From the NCBI GenBank assembly GCA_046047235.1, contig JBJOII010000002.1, forward strand, positions 1-64,000: 64,000 bases of DNA, in the 5' to 3' direction. The stretch comes from JBMTVN01 sp046047235 (lineage in GTDB: Bacteria > Verrucomicrobiota > Verrucomicrobiia > Limisphaerales > JAHDYP01). Position 1 is the first letter of the stretch. Every line of letters begins with the position of its first letter. The translations under genes and the position numbers were made by a program. Under the pieces are notes generated by a model. The model was not told where the DNA came from. It did no database searches and worked only from the letters and a program-made list of their open reading frames with translations. Positions 42,438-51,533 of this stretch are shown one piece after another.

Positions 42438-45400
42438 GTGTTGACTCAAGCAAGATTTACTCCACGTAGGGCGGGCTTTGGCGTTCGTGCTTATTGGGCT
42501 CTGGTTTTAGCCTGTTTACTGGTGCCTGTGGCAGCTCAGGAGGTCAGGGTTAGTTTTGGGGACAATGATGCGGGGGGTGGTTGGAACAACGTGGCTGCGG
42601 AGCAGTTGAATGGTGGGGTGGCTGTGGCGTTGACGGACGTGACAGGAGATTTGTCGGGGATTCAGCTCCATGGGTTCGGACATCTGGACGCTTCCTGGAA
42701 CGCGTATGATCCCAAGGATTTCGGGTTGGGTAATTCAGGCATTTGGAACGGGGGGGTGTCCAAGGGACCGTTTACGAGTGATGCGGCCCAGGAGTATGTG
42801 CTGTTTGAGTCAGCGGGTGCGGGGGAGTTTTTTCTAGCGCTCAGCGGATTGGAGTTGGGGCGGCGGTATCGGGTAGATGTGCTGGGGGCGACTGAGCAGG
42901 TTGAGCTGGGGAGTCAGGCGCACGTGGTGGTGAGTGGTTTTGACCCTTCGGTCAGTGTGAAACCTGATCGCGACTCCAATGGTACGCCACACTTGGCCAA
43001 CTTAGGGGGGCAGGGGGAGATCAACACCTTGACGCAGGGTTGGCAATCGGCGAACTGGCTGATCTGGGATGGAGTTGTTCCCGGGGTGGACGGGCTTTTG
43101 CCTACATTCGGATTGCCGGGTGATGGTGGGGATGTGCTGTTACTGGCTTTCGCCCATCGCTCGGGGTTTCCAGTAACTACCGGATCATCAGCCGCGATCA
43201 ATGCGCTGCGGATTGTTGCGGCAGCACTGGAGTCGCAGACGATTGCGTTTGAGGGTTTGGCAGAGCGACGGGTTGGGGATGGGGCCTTTGAATTGGGAGC
43301 GGTGGCCAGCAGCGGGTTGCCGGTGAGTTACACGAGCAGCGATCCGGGTGTGGCGAGCGTGAGCGGGAGTGTGGTGACGATCGTGGGGGTGGGGACGACC
43401 GTGATTACGGCCAGCCAGGCGGGGGATGGGACTTACGGCGCTGCGGCTGATGTAAGCCGTGAGCTGGTGGTGTTACCCGCTGTGGAGGAAACGGAGTTCC
43501 GGCCCATGGTTGCGGTTGGCTCTTCTCACAGCTTGATTCTGAAGGGCGACGGGACTTTATGGGCATTTGGCGATAATGGCTTTGGGCAACTGGGAGATGG
43601 GACTTTGGAGGATCGTGATGTGCCCGTGCAGGTGGCGGAGGGAGTGATCCATGTGGCGGCGCAGGGGGACCGGTCGGTTTGGGTTCAGGAGGATGGCAGT
43701 GCTTGGGGATGTGGCAACAACGACGTGGGGCAGCTTGGGATTCCTAATTTGGTGGACAACGCCGACGATGATTTTTTTGCGGTGCCGGTGCAGTTGATGA
43801 CGGGCGTGGCGGAGGTGGCGTGTCATGCGTGGTTCAACGCCTACTTAACGTCGGAGGGGGCAGTGTGGATGTCCACGGCTCCCGAGAACTGGACACGTGC
43901 GGAGAGGCAGGTTCCTTATTTGCTCGTGGAGTCCGGTATCGAGGAGATTAGCTGCAGCGAGACCCATCTATTGATGGTGGAGCGTGAGGGGGGGGTGATG
44001 GTCTTGGGGTATCAGATCGGTTACGCGGAGGGGACGGACCATTACAGCGAGGTGCCATTACCGGTTGGCATAGATGGGGTTGTAAGCGGGGCTGCTGGTC
44101 AGGGGTATTGTCTTTTCGTCAAGTCGGATGGTACGGCGTGGGGTGTTGGGGCGAACAGTTATGGTGAGTTGGGGGCGGGGACTACGGTCGATGCCCCGGT
44201 TCCTCTTCAAGTGATGGAAGGGGTGCGGGCGGTTTTTGCTGCAGCGCAGGGGAGTCGGAGTTTCTTCCTCAAGCTGGATGGGAGCGTAGAGGTTTCGGGG
44301 TCGGCGAACAGCTGGGGTGCAGACGGTGCCCATTTGGATCAGGAGCTTGCGGGGATGGTTAAGCCGGTGTTTCTGGATTCGGTGGAATTCGTGGCTCCTG
44401 GAGTGTTGCATTCCCTTTTCATGAGGGCGGATGGTTCTGTTTGGGCTGCTGGAGATAATATGCACGGAGAGCTGGGTTACGGTTATGCGAACAGGCTGGG
44501 AACGACGGCTGGGGTGGCAGAGGAGAGCCGCGAGCCTGTTCCGGTTTATTTTCCCACGGGTCAGATCAGGGTTGGTTCATTGGCGGCGGGGCCGAGCCAT
44601 TATCTTTTTGTGACTCCGGATGGTGAGGCTTGGGGTTCGGGAGAGAATGGAGAAGGTCAGCTGGGTGATGGAGGTAATGCGACGCGACGGATCCCGGCCT
44701 ATCTGATGGGGGGAGTGTCCAAAGTCTCCGCTGGCTATAACTATTCCCTGTTATTGAAATACGATGGGAGCTTATGGGCGACCGGGAACGGGGTTGGGGG
44801 GCAGCTCGGGACCGGGACTGAGGATGATATTTTCGAAGCAGTGCAGGTGGCTTCCGGGGTGAAGGACATGTTTGCCGGTTATCGTTACTCCCTGGTGTTA
44901 ATGGAGGATGGGAATCTGTGGGTGACGACGAATACGAGTGAGCTTCGTTGGGTGGCGGATGGCGTCAAGGGGATGTCGGGGAATGCGCATCCGCTCAGCG
45001 GGAGCTTTGTTCAGTCGTGGTTTGGTCAGGACACGCACGTCGTGATGGTAAAGGAAGATCAGACCCTATGGGGATTGGGGGATAACAAATATGGGCAGTT
45101 GGGTGAGTTGCAGGAGACGGACTTTTATCCTGAGCCTCGTTTTCTTGGGGTAACCGGGGTGGAGGCGGTTTCGGCAGGTCAGCGGTTCACCATGTTTCTG
45201 AAAGCAGACGGGAGCGTCTGGTCGTTGGGGCAGAACAAGTACGGGCAGCTTGGTTCGGGTGTGGATGTGAATACCTCGATCGTGAGGGTGCCGACTCAGG
45301 TATTTACGGGTGTGCGGGCGATATCGAGTGGGCGCAACCACACCCTGGTTCTGGCTCGAGACGGGAGCTTGTGGGGTGTTGGGGGAGGAGAACTGAACAG

Positions 45401-45854
45401 CATGGCTTTGGGGCTCGGCAAGGGTGGTGGTTCTAGCACGCCGATCATGATTCTTTCCGGGGGCGTGGAGCGGATTGCTGCGGGTAATGGCGGGGGGGTA
45501 TTTGCCCGGAACGATGGAAGCGTGTGGGGTCTGGGGCGAGCGGTTGAATACACCACCGAGTATTCCGATGGGCGTTCTGCGAACAACGCTGTGCCATCCT
45601 ACGTTCCGTTGAATTTTGGCATTCTGTCGTCTCCGGTGCCGGAGTTACAGCTGGACCTTGCGGCGGGTGGGGATTTGGAACTGACGTGGCCGGCCGGTTA
45701 CGTGGGGTGGCGACTGGAGGTGAGCGACCGTTTGGGAGACGAGGCTGTTTGGATGCCGGTGGGTGGGGTGTTTGACAATCAGGGACTGGGGGAGCAGGCG
45801 GTTCTTCCTGCGGATGCGGCAGGGAAGTTTTACCGTGTTGTGCCGGTGGAGTGA
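42438..45854 (+). CDS. Large secreted RCC1-repeat protein
   Basis: The 1138-residue protein starts at a GTG with a signal peptide (YWALVLACLLVPVAAQ). Residues about 35-265 form a beta domain (VSFGDNDAGGGWNNV...SAAINALRIVA). A Big_2-like segment (about 268-350, ASSGLPVSYTSSDPGVASVS) follows. About fourteen RCC1-type units fill about 355-1050, for example DGTLWAFGDNGFGQLGDGT, DGSAWGCGNNDVGQLG, DGTAWGVGANSYGELGAGT and DGSVWSLGQNKYGQLGSG. These would form two seven-bladed propellers. A C-terminal domain (WRLEVSDRLGDEAVWMPVG to FYRVVPVE) belongs to the 'LE.S..L..W...FYR' type. No catalytic motif is seen. It follows the NarX/NarL-like pair on the same strand. Confidence 0.88.
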   Translation: MLTQARFTPRRAGFGVRAYWALVLACLLVPVAAQEVRVSFGDNDAGGGWNNVAAEQLNGGVAVALTDVTGDLSGIQLHGFGHLDASWNAYDPKDFGLGNSGIWNGGVSKGPFTSDAAQEYVLFESAGAGEFFLALSGLELGRRYRVDVLGATEQVELGSQAHVVVSGFDPSVSVKPDRDSNGTPHLANLGGQGEINTLTQGWQSANWLIWDGVVPGVDGLLPTFGLPGDGGDVLLLAFAHRSGFPVTTGSSAAINALRIVAAALESQTIAFEGLAERRVGDGAFELGAVASSGLPVSYTSSDPGVASVSGSVVTIVGVGTTVITASQAGDGTYGAAADVSRELVVLPAVEETEFRPMVAVGSSHSLILKGDGTLWAFGDNGFGQLGDGTLEDRDVPVQVAEGVIHVAAQGDRSVWVQEDGSAWGCGNNDVGQLGIPNLVDNADDDFFAVPVQLMTGVAEVACHAWFNAYLTSEGAVWMSTAPENWTRAERQVPYLLVESGIEEISCSETHLLMVEREGGVMVLGYQIGYAEGTDHYSEVPLPVGIDGVVSGAAGQGYCLFVKSDGTAWGVGANSYGELGAGTTVDAPVPLQVMEGVRAVFAAAQGSRSFFLKLDGSVEVSGSANSWGADGAHLDQELAGMVKPVFLDSVEFVAPGVLHSLFMRADGSVWAAGDNMHGELGYGYANRLGTTAGVAEESREPVPVYFPTGQIRVGSLAAGPSHYLFVTPDGEAWGSGENGEGQLGDGGNATRRIPAYLMGGVSKVSAGYNYSLLLKYDGSLWATGNGVGGQLGTGTEDDIFEAVQVASGVKDMFAGYRYSLVLMEDGNLWVTTNTSELRWVADGVKGMSGNAHPLSGSFVQSWFGQDTHVVMVKEDQTLWGLGDNKYGQLGELQETDFYPEPRFLGVTGVEAVSAGQRFTMFLKADGSVWSLGQNKYGQLGSGVDVNTSIVRVPTQVFTGVRAISSGRNHTLVLARDGSLWGVGGGELNSMALGLGKGGGSSTPIMILSGGVERIAAGNGGGVFARNDGSVWGLGRAVEYTTEYSDGRSANNAVPSYVPLNFGILSSPVPELQLDLAAGGDLELTWPAGYVGWRLEVSDRLGDEAVWMPVGGVFDNQGLGEQAVLPADAAGKFYRVVPVE

Positions 45855-45898
45855 TGGGCGTGTGGGTGCTGGTTGGCGGGTTGATCCGGCCGGCGTTG

Positions 45899-47389
45899 TC
45901 AGTTTGCGAACTGGAGTTGTTGAAGATATGTGGACTCGAAGTTGGGGTCTTCGTGCAGGGAGACGTGCTGGATGCGGGCTCGCAATTGGGAGAAGGACCA
46001 GTCGGTATCGGGCGGGGAGAAGAGGAGGGCTTTGGCGCCGAGGAGGGCGGTGTTGCCGGCGGGGGAGATTTGTTTGATGGGGAGGGGGAGGAGGCCGATA
46101 CGGATGGCACTTTGGCGGTTGATGTAGTTGCCGAAGGCGCCGGCGAGGTGGATATGGGTGATGGGGCCGAGGTGATGGGCTAGGAGTTCGAGGCCGGTGG
46201 CTACGGCGCCTTTGGCGAGTTGGAGTTCCCGGATATCGCGCTGGGTGAGCGAGACGGGGGGGGCGAGTTCCCAGGGCTGGCCGGTGGTGAGTTTCCCATT
46301 GGGGAGGATATGGCCGAGGTTGAGGCCGGTGGCGATGGCGTCGACGAGCCCGCTGCCGCAGATTCCGCGGGGTTGGCTGCCTCCGATGATGTGGCAGGAC
46401 CAGCTGTTACTGGAGGCATTGACTTGGGAGATGGCGCCGGTGGAGGCGCGCATGCCGTGGGAGATGCGGGCGCCTTCGAAAGCGGGGCCGGCGGCGGTGC
46501 CCGCGCAGATGAGCTTGTCGCGGTTACCGGCGATGATTTCCCCGTTGGTGCCGAGGTCGACGAGGGCCTGGACGGCGTCTTGTTGATGGAGGCGGGTGAC
46601 GTGGAGGCCGGCGAGGATATCACTGCCGACGAAGCCGCCGAGGCAGGGGAGGAAGCGGATTTGGGTTGTGGGGGGCAGGGACCAGTCCAGGTCGGATGGG
46701 GTGAACTCAAGCAGGCCGAGATTGGGGGATTCGAAGGGGGCGTGGGCGAGAGGGGTGGGGTCGATTCCGCCGAAGAAGTGGTGCATCGCGGTGTTTCCGA
46801 CGATGAGGATGTGGTGGAGGTTGGGGAGTTGGCTGGAGTGGTGGGTGAGGAGCGATTGGATGAGTTGGTAGATTTCGTTGCGGATGAGTTGGGTGAGATT
46901 CTTGGCGCCGTGATGGGCGGTGGCGAATTCCACCCGGGTCATGATATCGGCCCCGTGGCGGGCTTGGGGGTTGAGGGCGGTGGAGGAGGCGAGGACTTCG
47001 CCGGACTGGAGGTTAAGGAGTTGGGCGGCGAGCGTGGTGGTGCCGAGGTCGATGGCGATACCGAGTCCGTGGGAGGGGGTGAATTCGAAGTGTTGTTCGT
47101 CGGAGAGGATGGTGGTTTCCCACTGGGCGAGTTCGAGAGTGAGGTTGGAGGTGAGTGTGGCCTGGCAGGCGAGTCGCCAGCCTGCCTGGATGGCTTGGGG
47201 GGTGAGGAGTTGTTGGTCGGCTGGAGTGACCGGGAGTTCACCTTGGATTACTTTCACCCGGCAGCCACGGCAGCGTCCGCGTCCACCGCAGGGGAATTCG
47301 GCGCCGGCGTTGAAGAGGACATCCTGGAGGGGGGTATTGGGCGGCAGGTCGAGCGTCTGGCCGGATGGTTCGAGATGAAGGGAGGGCAT
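45899..47389 (-). CDS. RACE-type ferredoxin/ASKHA reactivator of corrinoid enzymes (DUF4445-like)
   Basis: The 496-residue protein has an N-terminal [2Fe-2S] ferredoxin domain (about 1-85) with the cluster motif FPCGGRGRCRGC and a fourth Cys in RLACQA. The C-terminal ASKHA domain (about 105-490) has IAIDLGTTTLAAQLL, ILIVGNTAMHHFFGG, ALVDLGTNGEI and HLAGAFGNYI. These are hallmarks of the RamA/DUF4445 reductive activators that use ATP to return inactive cob(II)alamin to cob(I)alamin. It is the last gene of a five-gene minus-strand operon with a B12 protein and two methyltransferase-type proteins, so its client is probably the corrinoid protein at 50834. Confidence 0.93.
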   Translation of the reverse strand: MPSLHLEPSGQTLDLPPNTPLQDVLFNAGAEFPCGGRGRCRGCRVKVIQGELPVTPADQQLLTPQAIQAGWRLACQATLTSNLTLELAQWETTILSDEQHFEFTPSHGLGIAIDLGTTTLAAQLLNLQSGEVLASSTALNPQARHGADIMTRVEFATAHHGAKNLTQLIRNEIYQLIQSLLTHHSSQLPNLHHILIVGNTAMHHFFGGIDPTPLAHAPFESPNLGLLEFTPSDLDWSLPPTTQIRFLPCLGGFVGSDILAGLHVTRLHQQDAVQALVDLGTNGEIIAGNRDKLICAGTAAGPAFEGARISHGMRASTGAISQVNASSNSWSCHIIGGSQPRGICGSGLVDAIATGLNLGHILPNGKLTTGQPWELAPPVSLTQRDIRELQLAKGAVATGLELLAHHLGPITHIHLAGAFGNYINRQSAIRIGLLPLPIKQISPAGNTALLGAKALLFSPPDTDWSFSQLRARIQHVSLHEDPNFESTYLQQLQFAN

Positions 47390-47395
47390 GGGGGT

Positions 47396-48868
47396 TTAGA
47401 GGGCGAGGGACATGCGGCGGAAGTGGTAACCGATGATGAGGAGTTCGACTGCGTGGGGGAATTGTTTCGGGCGGGTGAGGAGGGTGGAGAGCATGGTTTG
47501 CCAGTAGGCACGGCGGCCGCGGTGCCAGACGCCGAGGAGCCAGAGGGATTTGATGAAGGCTTTGATGTCTGCGGTAGAGAGGCCGAGAGTGGGTCCGGTG
47601 GGGCGGTGTTGTTTGAGGAAGGTGCGGATGCGTTGGGCGTAGTTTTTGGGTTCGTAGAGTCGGCGCATGAGTTCGCGGTAACCGTTTTGGAGAAACTCGC
47701 GGTCGAGGATGGGCTTGAAGTTCAGGGCGGCGTCGGTGTTGTTGCCGGTGCTTTCGTTCTCGAGTCGGCCTTCGCGCATGAGGCGTTGGTAGAGGCGCGT
47801 TTGGGGGAGGGCGGTGAGGAGGCCGACCATGGCGGTGACGACGCCGGAGTGCTGGATGAATTCGAACTGACGTTTGAAGATATCCTGGGGGTCATGATCG
47901 AAGCCGACGATGAATCCGCCCATGACCTCGAGTCCGGCTTGCTGGAGGGTTTGGACGGCGCGGATGAGGTTGCGGCCGCGGTTGAGGAGTTTGCGGCATT
48001 CCTGGAGGCTTTCGAGGGAAGGGGTTTCGATGCCGACGAAGACCTTTTTGAAGCCGGCCTGGACCATGAGGGAGCAGAGTTCGGGGTCATCGGCGAGGTT
48101 GACTGAGGCTTCCGTGAGGAAGCCGAGGGGGGAGCGGGTTTGCTGGCGCCACTGGATGAGGGCGCGGAGGAGGGTTTTGGTATGGTTACGGTTTCCGATG
48201 AAATTGTCATCGACGATGAAGACCATGTCGCGCCAGCCGGCGTTTTGGAGAGTTTCGAGTTCGGCCAGCAGTTGGTTTGGGGCTTTTGTGCGGGGGATGC
48301 GGCCGTTCATGACGATGATATCGCAGAACTCGCAGTCGTAGGGGCAGCCGCGGGAGAACTGGACTGCCATGGTGGCGTAGTGTTTGAGGTTAACGAGGTC
48401 CCAGCGGGGGATGGGGACGGCGGACATGGGTGGGCGGGTGGCGGGCTGGTATTGGGGCTGGGGGGAGTGGTTTTGCAGGTCTTGGACGAGGGCGGGGAGG
48501 ATTTCTTCGGCTTCACCGAGGACGCGGTGTTGGATTTCCGGGAAGAGGTTGGGGGAGGCGGTAAACAGGGGGCCTCCGGCGACGATGGGGGTTTGGAACT
48601 TCTGGCAGCGTTGGATGATGGAGGGGATGGCTGATTTATGGACGAGCATGGCGCTGAGGAAGACGTAGTCGGCCCACTGGATATCTTCATCGCGGAGGGT
48701 TTCCACGTTCATATCGGCGAGGCGGAGGTTCCAGTCTTTGGGGAGGAGGGCGGCGACGGTGAGCAGGCCGAGCGGGGGGAAGGCGGCGCGTTTGGAGACG
48801 AAGGGCAGGACGTGGCGGAAGCTCCAGAACGTATCTGGCGTGGGGGGGCTGAGGAGGAGGATGTTCAT
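47396..48868 (-). CDS. B12-binding radical SAM protein of the DUF4070/HpnP-like group
   Basis: The 490-residue protein has an N-terminal B12-binding-like domain (about 1-150, MNILLLSPPTPDTFWSF, PPLGLLTVAALLP). A radical SAM barrel (about 165-390) carries the cluster motif SRGCPYDCEFCDIIVMNGR. A C-terminal DUF4070-like domain (about 395-490) follows. The segments IPRTKAPNQLLAELE and MVFIVDDNFIGNRNHTK match the group that includes hopanoid methylase HpnP and many unassigned proteins. It is six bases from the RACE gene and in the corrinoid operon. Its substrate is unknown; it could modify the pathway's methyl donor or another product. Confidence 0.85.
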   Translation of the reverse strand: MNILLLSPPTPDTFWSFRHVLPFVSKRAAFPPLGLLTVAALLPKDWNLRLADMNVETLRDEDIQWADYVFLSAMLVHKSAIPSIIQRCQKFQTPIVAGGPLFTASPNLFPEIQHRVLGEAEEILPALVQDLQNHSPQPQYQPATRPPMSAVPIPRWDLVNLKHYATMAVQFSRGCPYDCEFCDIIVMNGRIPRTKAPNQLLAELETLQNAGWRDMVFIVDDNFIGNRNHTKTLLRALIQWRQQTRSPLGFLTEASVNLADDPELCSLMVQAGFKKVFVGIETPSLESLQECRKLLNRGRNLIRAVQTLQQAGLEVMGGFIVGFDHDPQDIFKRQFEFIQHSGVVTAMVGLLTALPQTRLYQRLMREGRLENESTGNNTDAALNFKPILDREFLQNGYRELMRRLYEPKNYAQRIRTFLKQHRPTGPTLGLSTADIKAFIKSLWLLGVWHRGRRAYWQTMLSTLLTRPKQFPHAVELLIIGYHFRRMSLAL

Positions 48869-48913
48869 GGGGCGGGAGGGGGGTGAGAGGTGAGAGGTGG
48901 GAGAGGGGGGAGG

Positions 48914-49927
48914 TTAGGGTTGGTGATGGTGGGCGTATTGGCAGAGGGCTTGGAGGTTGGCGTGGGGTGTATCGCGGGGGATTTCGCAACCGGCGCCGAC
49001 GATGAAGCGGGGGCCGGCTTCCTGGTGGCACTGGTGGATGGTTTGAGTGATGGTGTTGGGGTCGCTATCCCGGATGATTTTGACGGGGTTGACGTTGCCG
49101 AGGAGGATTTGGTTGGGGCCCATTTGGTGGCGGCCGGCCTGGATGGGTGAGGGGTAATCGAGGTCGACGATGGCGCAGCCGAGGGCGCCCATTTCCTTGA
49201 GGGCGAATGAGGTATTGCCGCAGATATGGAGTCGGGTGCGGCCGCCCATGGCGTGGATACCATCGATGAGTTTTTTTTCGTAGGGCCAGACGAAGTCTTT
49301 GTAGAAGCGCGGGCCGATGAGGGAGGCGGCGGCGTCGCCGATCCCGATGAGGTCAGCGCCGGCGTCGAGCTGGGCTTTGGCGAAGCGGAGTTCCATATCG
49401 ACGACGAACTCGAACAGGTCCTGGACGAACGTGGGGTCATCGAAGAAATCTAGCATGACCGTGTTGATTCCGCGAAGGTCGGCGGCTTCGGCGATGGGGC
49501 CTTCGATCCAGCCTTCGACGAGGAGGTCATTACCGACGCGCTTTTTGAGTTCGGCGACGGCGTTGACGCCATTGTGCATGCGGCCTCCGCCGAGGGGGTT
49601 GGGGGTTTTGAGGGAGGCGAGTTTGGTTTTATTGGCGAGGAGGGCGTTGGATTCGACGAGGGCGACGGGGGTGGATTCGAAGAACTCGACGGCGGCCCCG
49701 CAGTCGGCGGCTTCGCGGGCGGGGTCGGACATGGTATTGACGTAATCGAAGCCGAATTGTTCGGCGGTACGGACTTGGCCTTCGGCGAGCGTTTTGAAGT
49801 CGGTGCAATATTTTCGGTAGGGGGTGCCGATGAGGTCGGCGGCGAACATCATTGTGATGGGCATGAGGGGGAGGCGATCGACGGGTTGGCCGTCGAGGTG
49901 GGCGAGGATGCGTTCTTTGGGGGTCAT
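48914..49927 (-). CDS. Uroporphyrinogen decarboxylase-family corrinoid methyltransferase
   Basis: The 337-residue protein has the URO-D fold used by MtaA, MtbA and CmuA-type methyltransferases rather than the heme enzyme. It has MTPKERILAHLDGQPVDRLP, DYVNTMSDPAREAADCGA, EGWIEGPIAEAADLRG and DLIGIGDAAASLIGP. The candidate zinc ligands are HICGNT and GAGCEIPRDTPHANL. Its start overlaps the stop of the homocysteine methyltransferase gene (ATGA, 49924-49927). The operon places it between a corrinoid protein and a homocysteine-type acceptor enzyme, so it probably moves a methyl group from an unknown donor to the corrinoid. Confidence 0.9.
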   Translation of the reverse strand: MTPKERILAHLDGQPVDRLPLMPITMMFAADLIGTPYRKYCTDFKTLAEGQVRTAEQFGFDYVNTMSDPAREAADCGAAVEFFESTPVALVESNALLANKTKLASLKTPNPLGGGRMHNGVNAVAELKKRVGNDLLVEGWIEGPIAEAADLRGINTVMLDFFDDPTFVQDLFEFVVDMELRFAKAQLDAGADLIGIGDAAASLIGPRFYKDFVWPYEKKLIDGIHAMGGRTRLHICGNTSFALKEMGALGCAIVDLDYPSPIQAGRHQMGPNQILLGNVNPVKIIRDSDPNTITQTIHQCHQEAGPRFIVGAGCEIPRDTPHANLQALCQYAHHHQP

Positions 49928-50817
49928 GGGTCGGTGGTGGGTGTGGAGGTTTGGCGGGCTTGGAGGAGGGCTTGGATGAAGAGGGGGTTCGTGCCGCAGC
50001 AGCCGCCGATGAACGTGGCGCCGGCTTGTTGGAGGGCGGAGTAGTGGGAAGCGAACTGTTGGGGGGAGGTTGTGTAGGTGGCTTGTCCGTTGACCATTTC
50101 GGGGAGGCCGGCGTTGGCTTTGATCCAGACGGGGAGGTGGGTGGCGGATTTGAGGCGTTGGGTGAGGGGGATGAAGTTGGCGATACCCTGGCCGCAGTTG
50201 GAGCCGATGGCATTGGCGCCGGCCTCGGTGAGGATGGCGGCGATTTGTTCAGGGGTATTGCCCATCATGGTGCGGTCTTTGTTTTTGCCGGCATCGAAGA
50301 CCATGCAGGCGACGATGGGCAGGCTGGTGGTTTTGGCGGCGGTGATGGCTATGCGGGCTTCTTGGGGGTCGGACATGGTTTCGATGACGAGGGCATCGAC
50401 GCCGCCTTCGGCGAGGGCTTGGGCTTGTTCTGCGAAGGCTTTGAGGAGGGTATCGGGGGTGATGTCGCCGGTCAGCAGCATTTTACCGGAGGGGCCGATA
50501 CTGCCGAAGACGCGGGCGTGGTTTTGGGCGGCGGAGCGGGAGATTTGGGCTCCGAGCCGGTTGATTTCGGAGGCTTCGTTTTCGAGTCCGGCTTCGGCGA
50601 GGCGGGGTTGGGAGGCGCCGAAGGTATTGGTGAGGATAATTTCGCTACCGGCGTCGACGTAGAGTTTAGCGACTTCGAGGACGCGGTCGGGGTGGGTGAG
50701 GTTCCAGGCGTCGGGGAATTCGCCCAGTTGGAGTCCGCGGGCTTGCAGTTGGGTGCCCCAGGCGCCGTCGGTGATGACGGGCGAGCTGGAGGTTACGAGT
50801 TGATTCCACCAGCTCAT
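49924..50817 (-). CDS. Homocysteine S-methyltransferase-family protein
   Basis: The ATG at 50817 (MSWWNQLV) gives 297 residues, close to the isolated homocysteine-binding module of MetH or to BHMT and MmuM. The motifs are PVITDGAWGTQLQARG, IILTNTFGAS, VDALVIETMSDPQEARI and the zinc cysteines in IGSNCGQG and FIGGCCGTNP. The expected acceptor is homocysteine, with methionine as product. It stands immediately after the corrinoid protein gene (16 bases) and overlaps the URO-D gene by four bases. The three together resemble a methionine synthase split into parts, but a pterin-binding domain for methyltetrahydrofolate is missing. Confidence 0.9.
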   Translation of the reverse strand: MSWWNQLVTSSSPVITDGAWGTQLQARGLQLGEFPDAWNLTHPDRVLEVAKLYVDAGSEIILTNTFGASQPRLAEAGLENEASEINRLGAQISRSAAQNHARVFGSIGPSGKMLLTGDITPDTLLKAFAEQAQALAEGGVDALVIETMSDPQEARIAITAAKTTSLPIVACMVFDAGKNKDRTMMGNTPEQIAAILTEAGANAIGSNCGQGIANFIPLTQRLKSATHLPVWIKANAGLPEMVNGQATYTTSPQQFASHYSALQQAGATFIGGCCGTNPLFIQALLQARQTSTPTTDP

Positions 50818-50833
50818 GATTTGGTCCTGGGGT

Positions 50834-51484
50834 TTACGCAGCTTCCTTGGTGATACCGAGCACTTTACGGGCAAGGTTGACGGCTTCGACGGCATTTTCG
50901 CTGTAGCCATCGGCGCCGATTTCCGTGGCGAAGCGGTTGGTGATGGGTGCGCCACCGATGAGGATTTTGACTTGGTCGCGGACACCGGCGGCTTTGAGGG
51001 CTTCGATGGTGACGCGCATGGAGTTCATGGTGGTGGTGAGGAGGGCGGACATGGCGATGAGGTTGACGCCTTTATCGCGGACGGCGGTGACGAATTTTTG
51101 GGGGTCGACATCGACGCCGAGGTCGAGGACTTCGAAGCCGCCGCCTTCGAGCATGGAGGCGACGAGGTTTTTACCGATATCGTGGAGGTCACCTTTGACG
51201 GAGCCGATGGCAACGGTTCCGACGGGTTTAGCGCCGGAGGCGGCGAGGAGGGGGCGGATGAGTTCGAGGGCGGATTTCATGGCCCGGGCGGAGAGGAGGA
51301 GTTCGGGCACGAAGTAATCGCAGCGTTCGAAGCGTTGGCCGACCTCGTCCATGGCAGGGGCCATGTATTTATTGACTAGGCTGACGGGGCTGGTGTTTTC
51401 CTCGAGGGCCTGTTCGGTGATGGAACGGGCGGCTTGGGCGTCGCCTTCTACGATTGCGTTGAAGAGGTTTTGTAGGTCCGCCAT
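50834..51484 (-). CDS. Methyltransferase corrinoid (B12-binding) protein
   Basis: The 216-residue protein has the two-domain structure of MtbC/MttC and of the MetH cobalamin module. A helical cap (about 1-85, with MAPAMDEVGQRFERCDYFVP) leads to a Rossmann B12 domain (about 90-210). The base-off motif is GDLHDIGKNLVASML, where His is the lower cobalt ligand. GGFEVLDLGVDVDP, SALLTTTMNSM and IGGAPITNRFATEIGADGY complete the cobalamin pocket. It is the first gene of the five-gene operon and should be the central methyl carrier. Confidence 0.95.
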   Translation of the reverse strand: MADLQNLFNAIVEGDAQAARSITEQALEENTSPVSLVNKYMAPAMDEVGQRFERCDYFVPELLLSARAMKSALELIRPLLAASGAKPVGTVAIGSVKGDLHDIGKNLVASMLEGGGFEVLDLGVDVDPQKFVTAVRDKGVNLIAMSALLTTTMNSMRVTIEALKAAGVRDQVKILIGGAPITNRFATEIGADGYSENAVEAVNLARKVLGITKEAA

Positions 51485-51533
51485 AAGCGATGGGTGGGGT
51501 TAAGTTCCCTTTTTTGCTACGGTGCGATAAGCG

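Noticed and set aside
46220..48106. Long plus-strand open frame of 628 codons opposite the RACE and radical SAM genes
   Set aside because: It is Gly/Glu-rich low-complexity translation of the antisense strand, spans two well-supported minus-strand genes and shows no motif.
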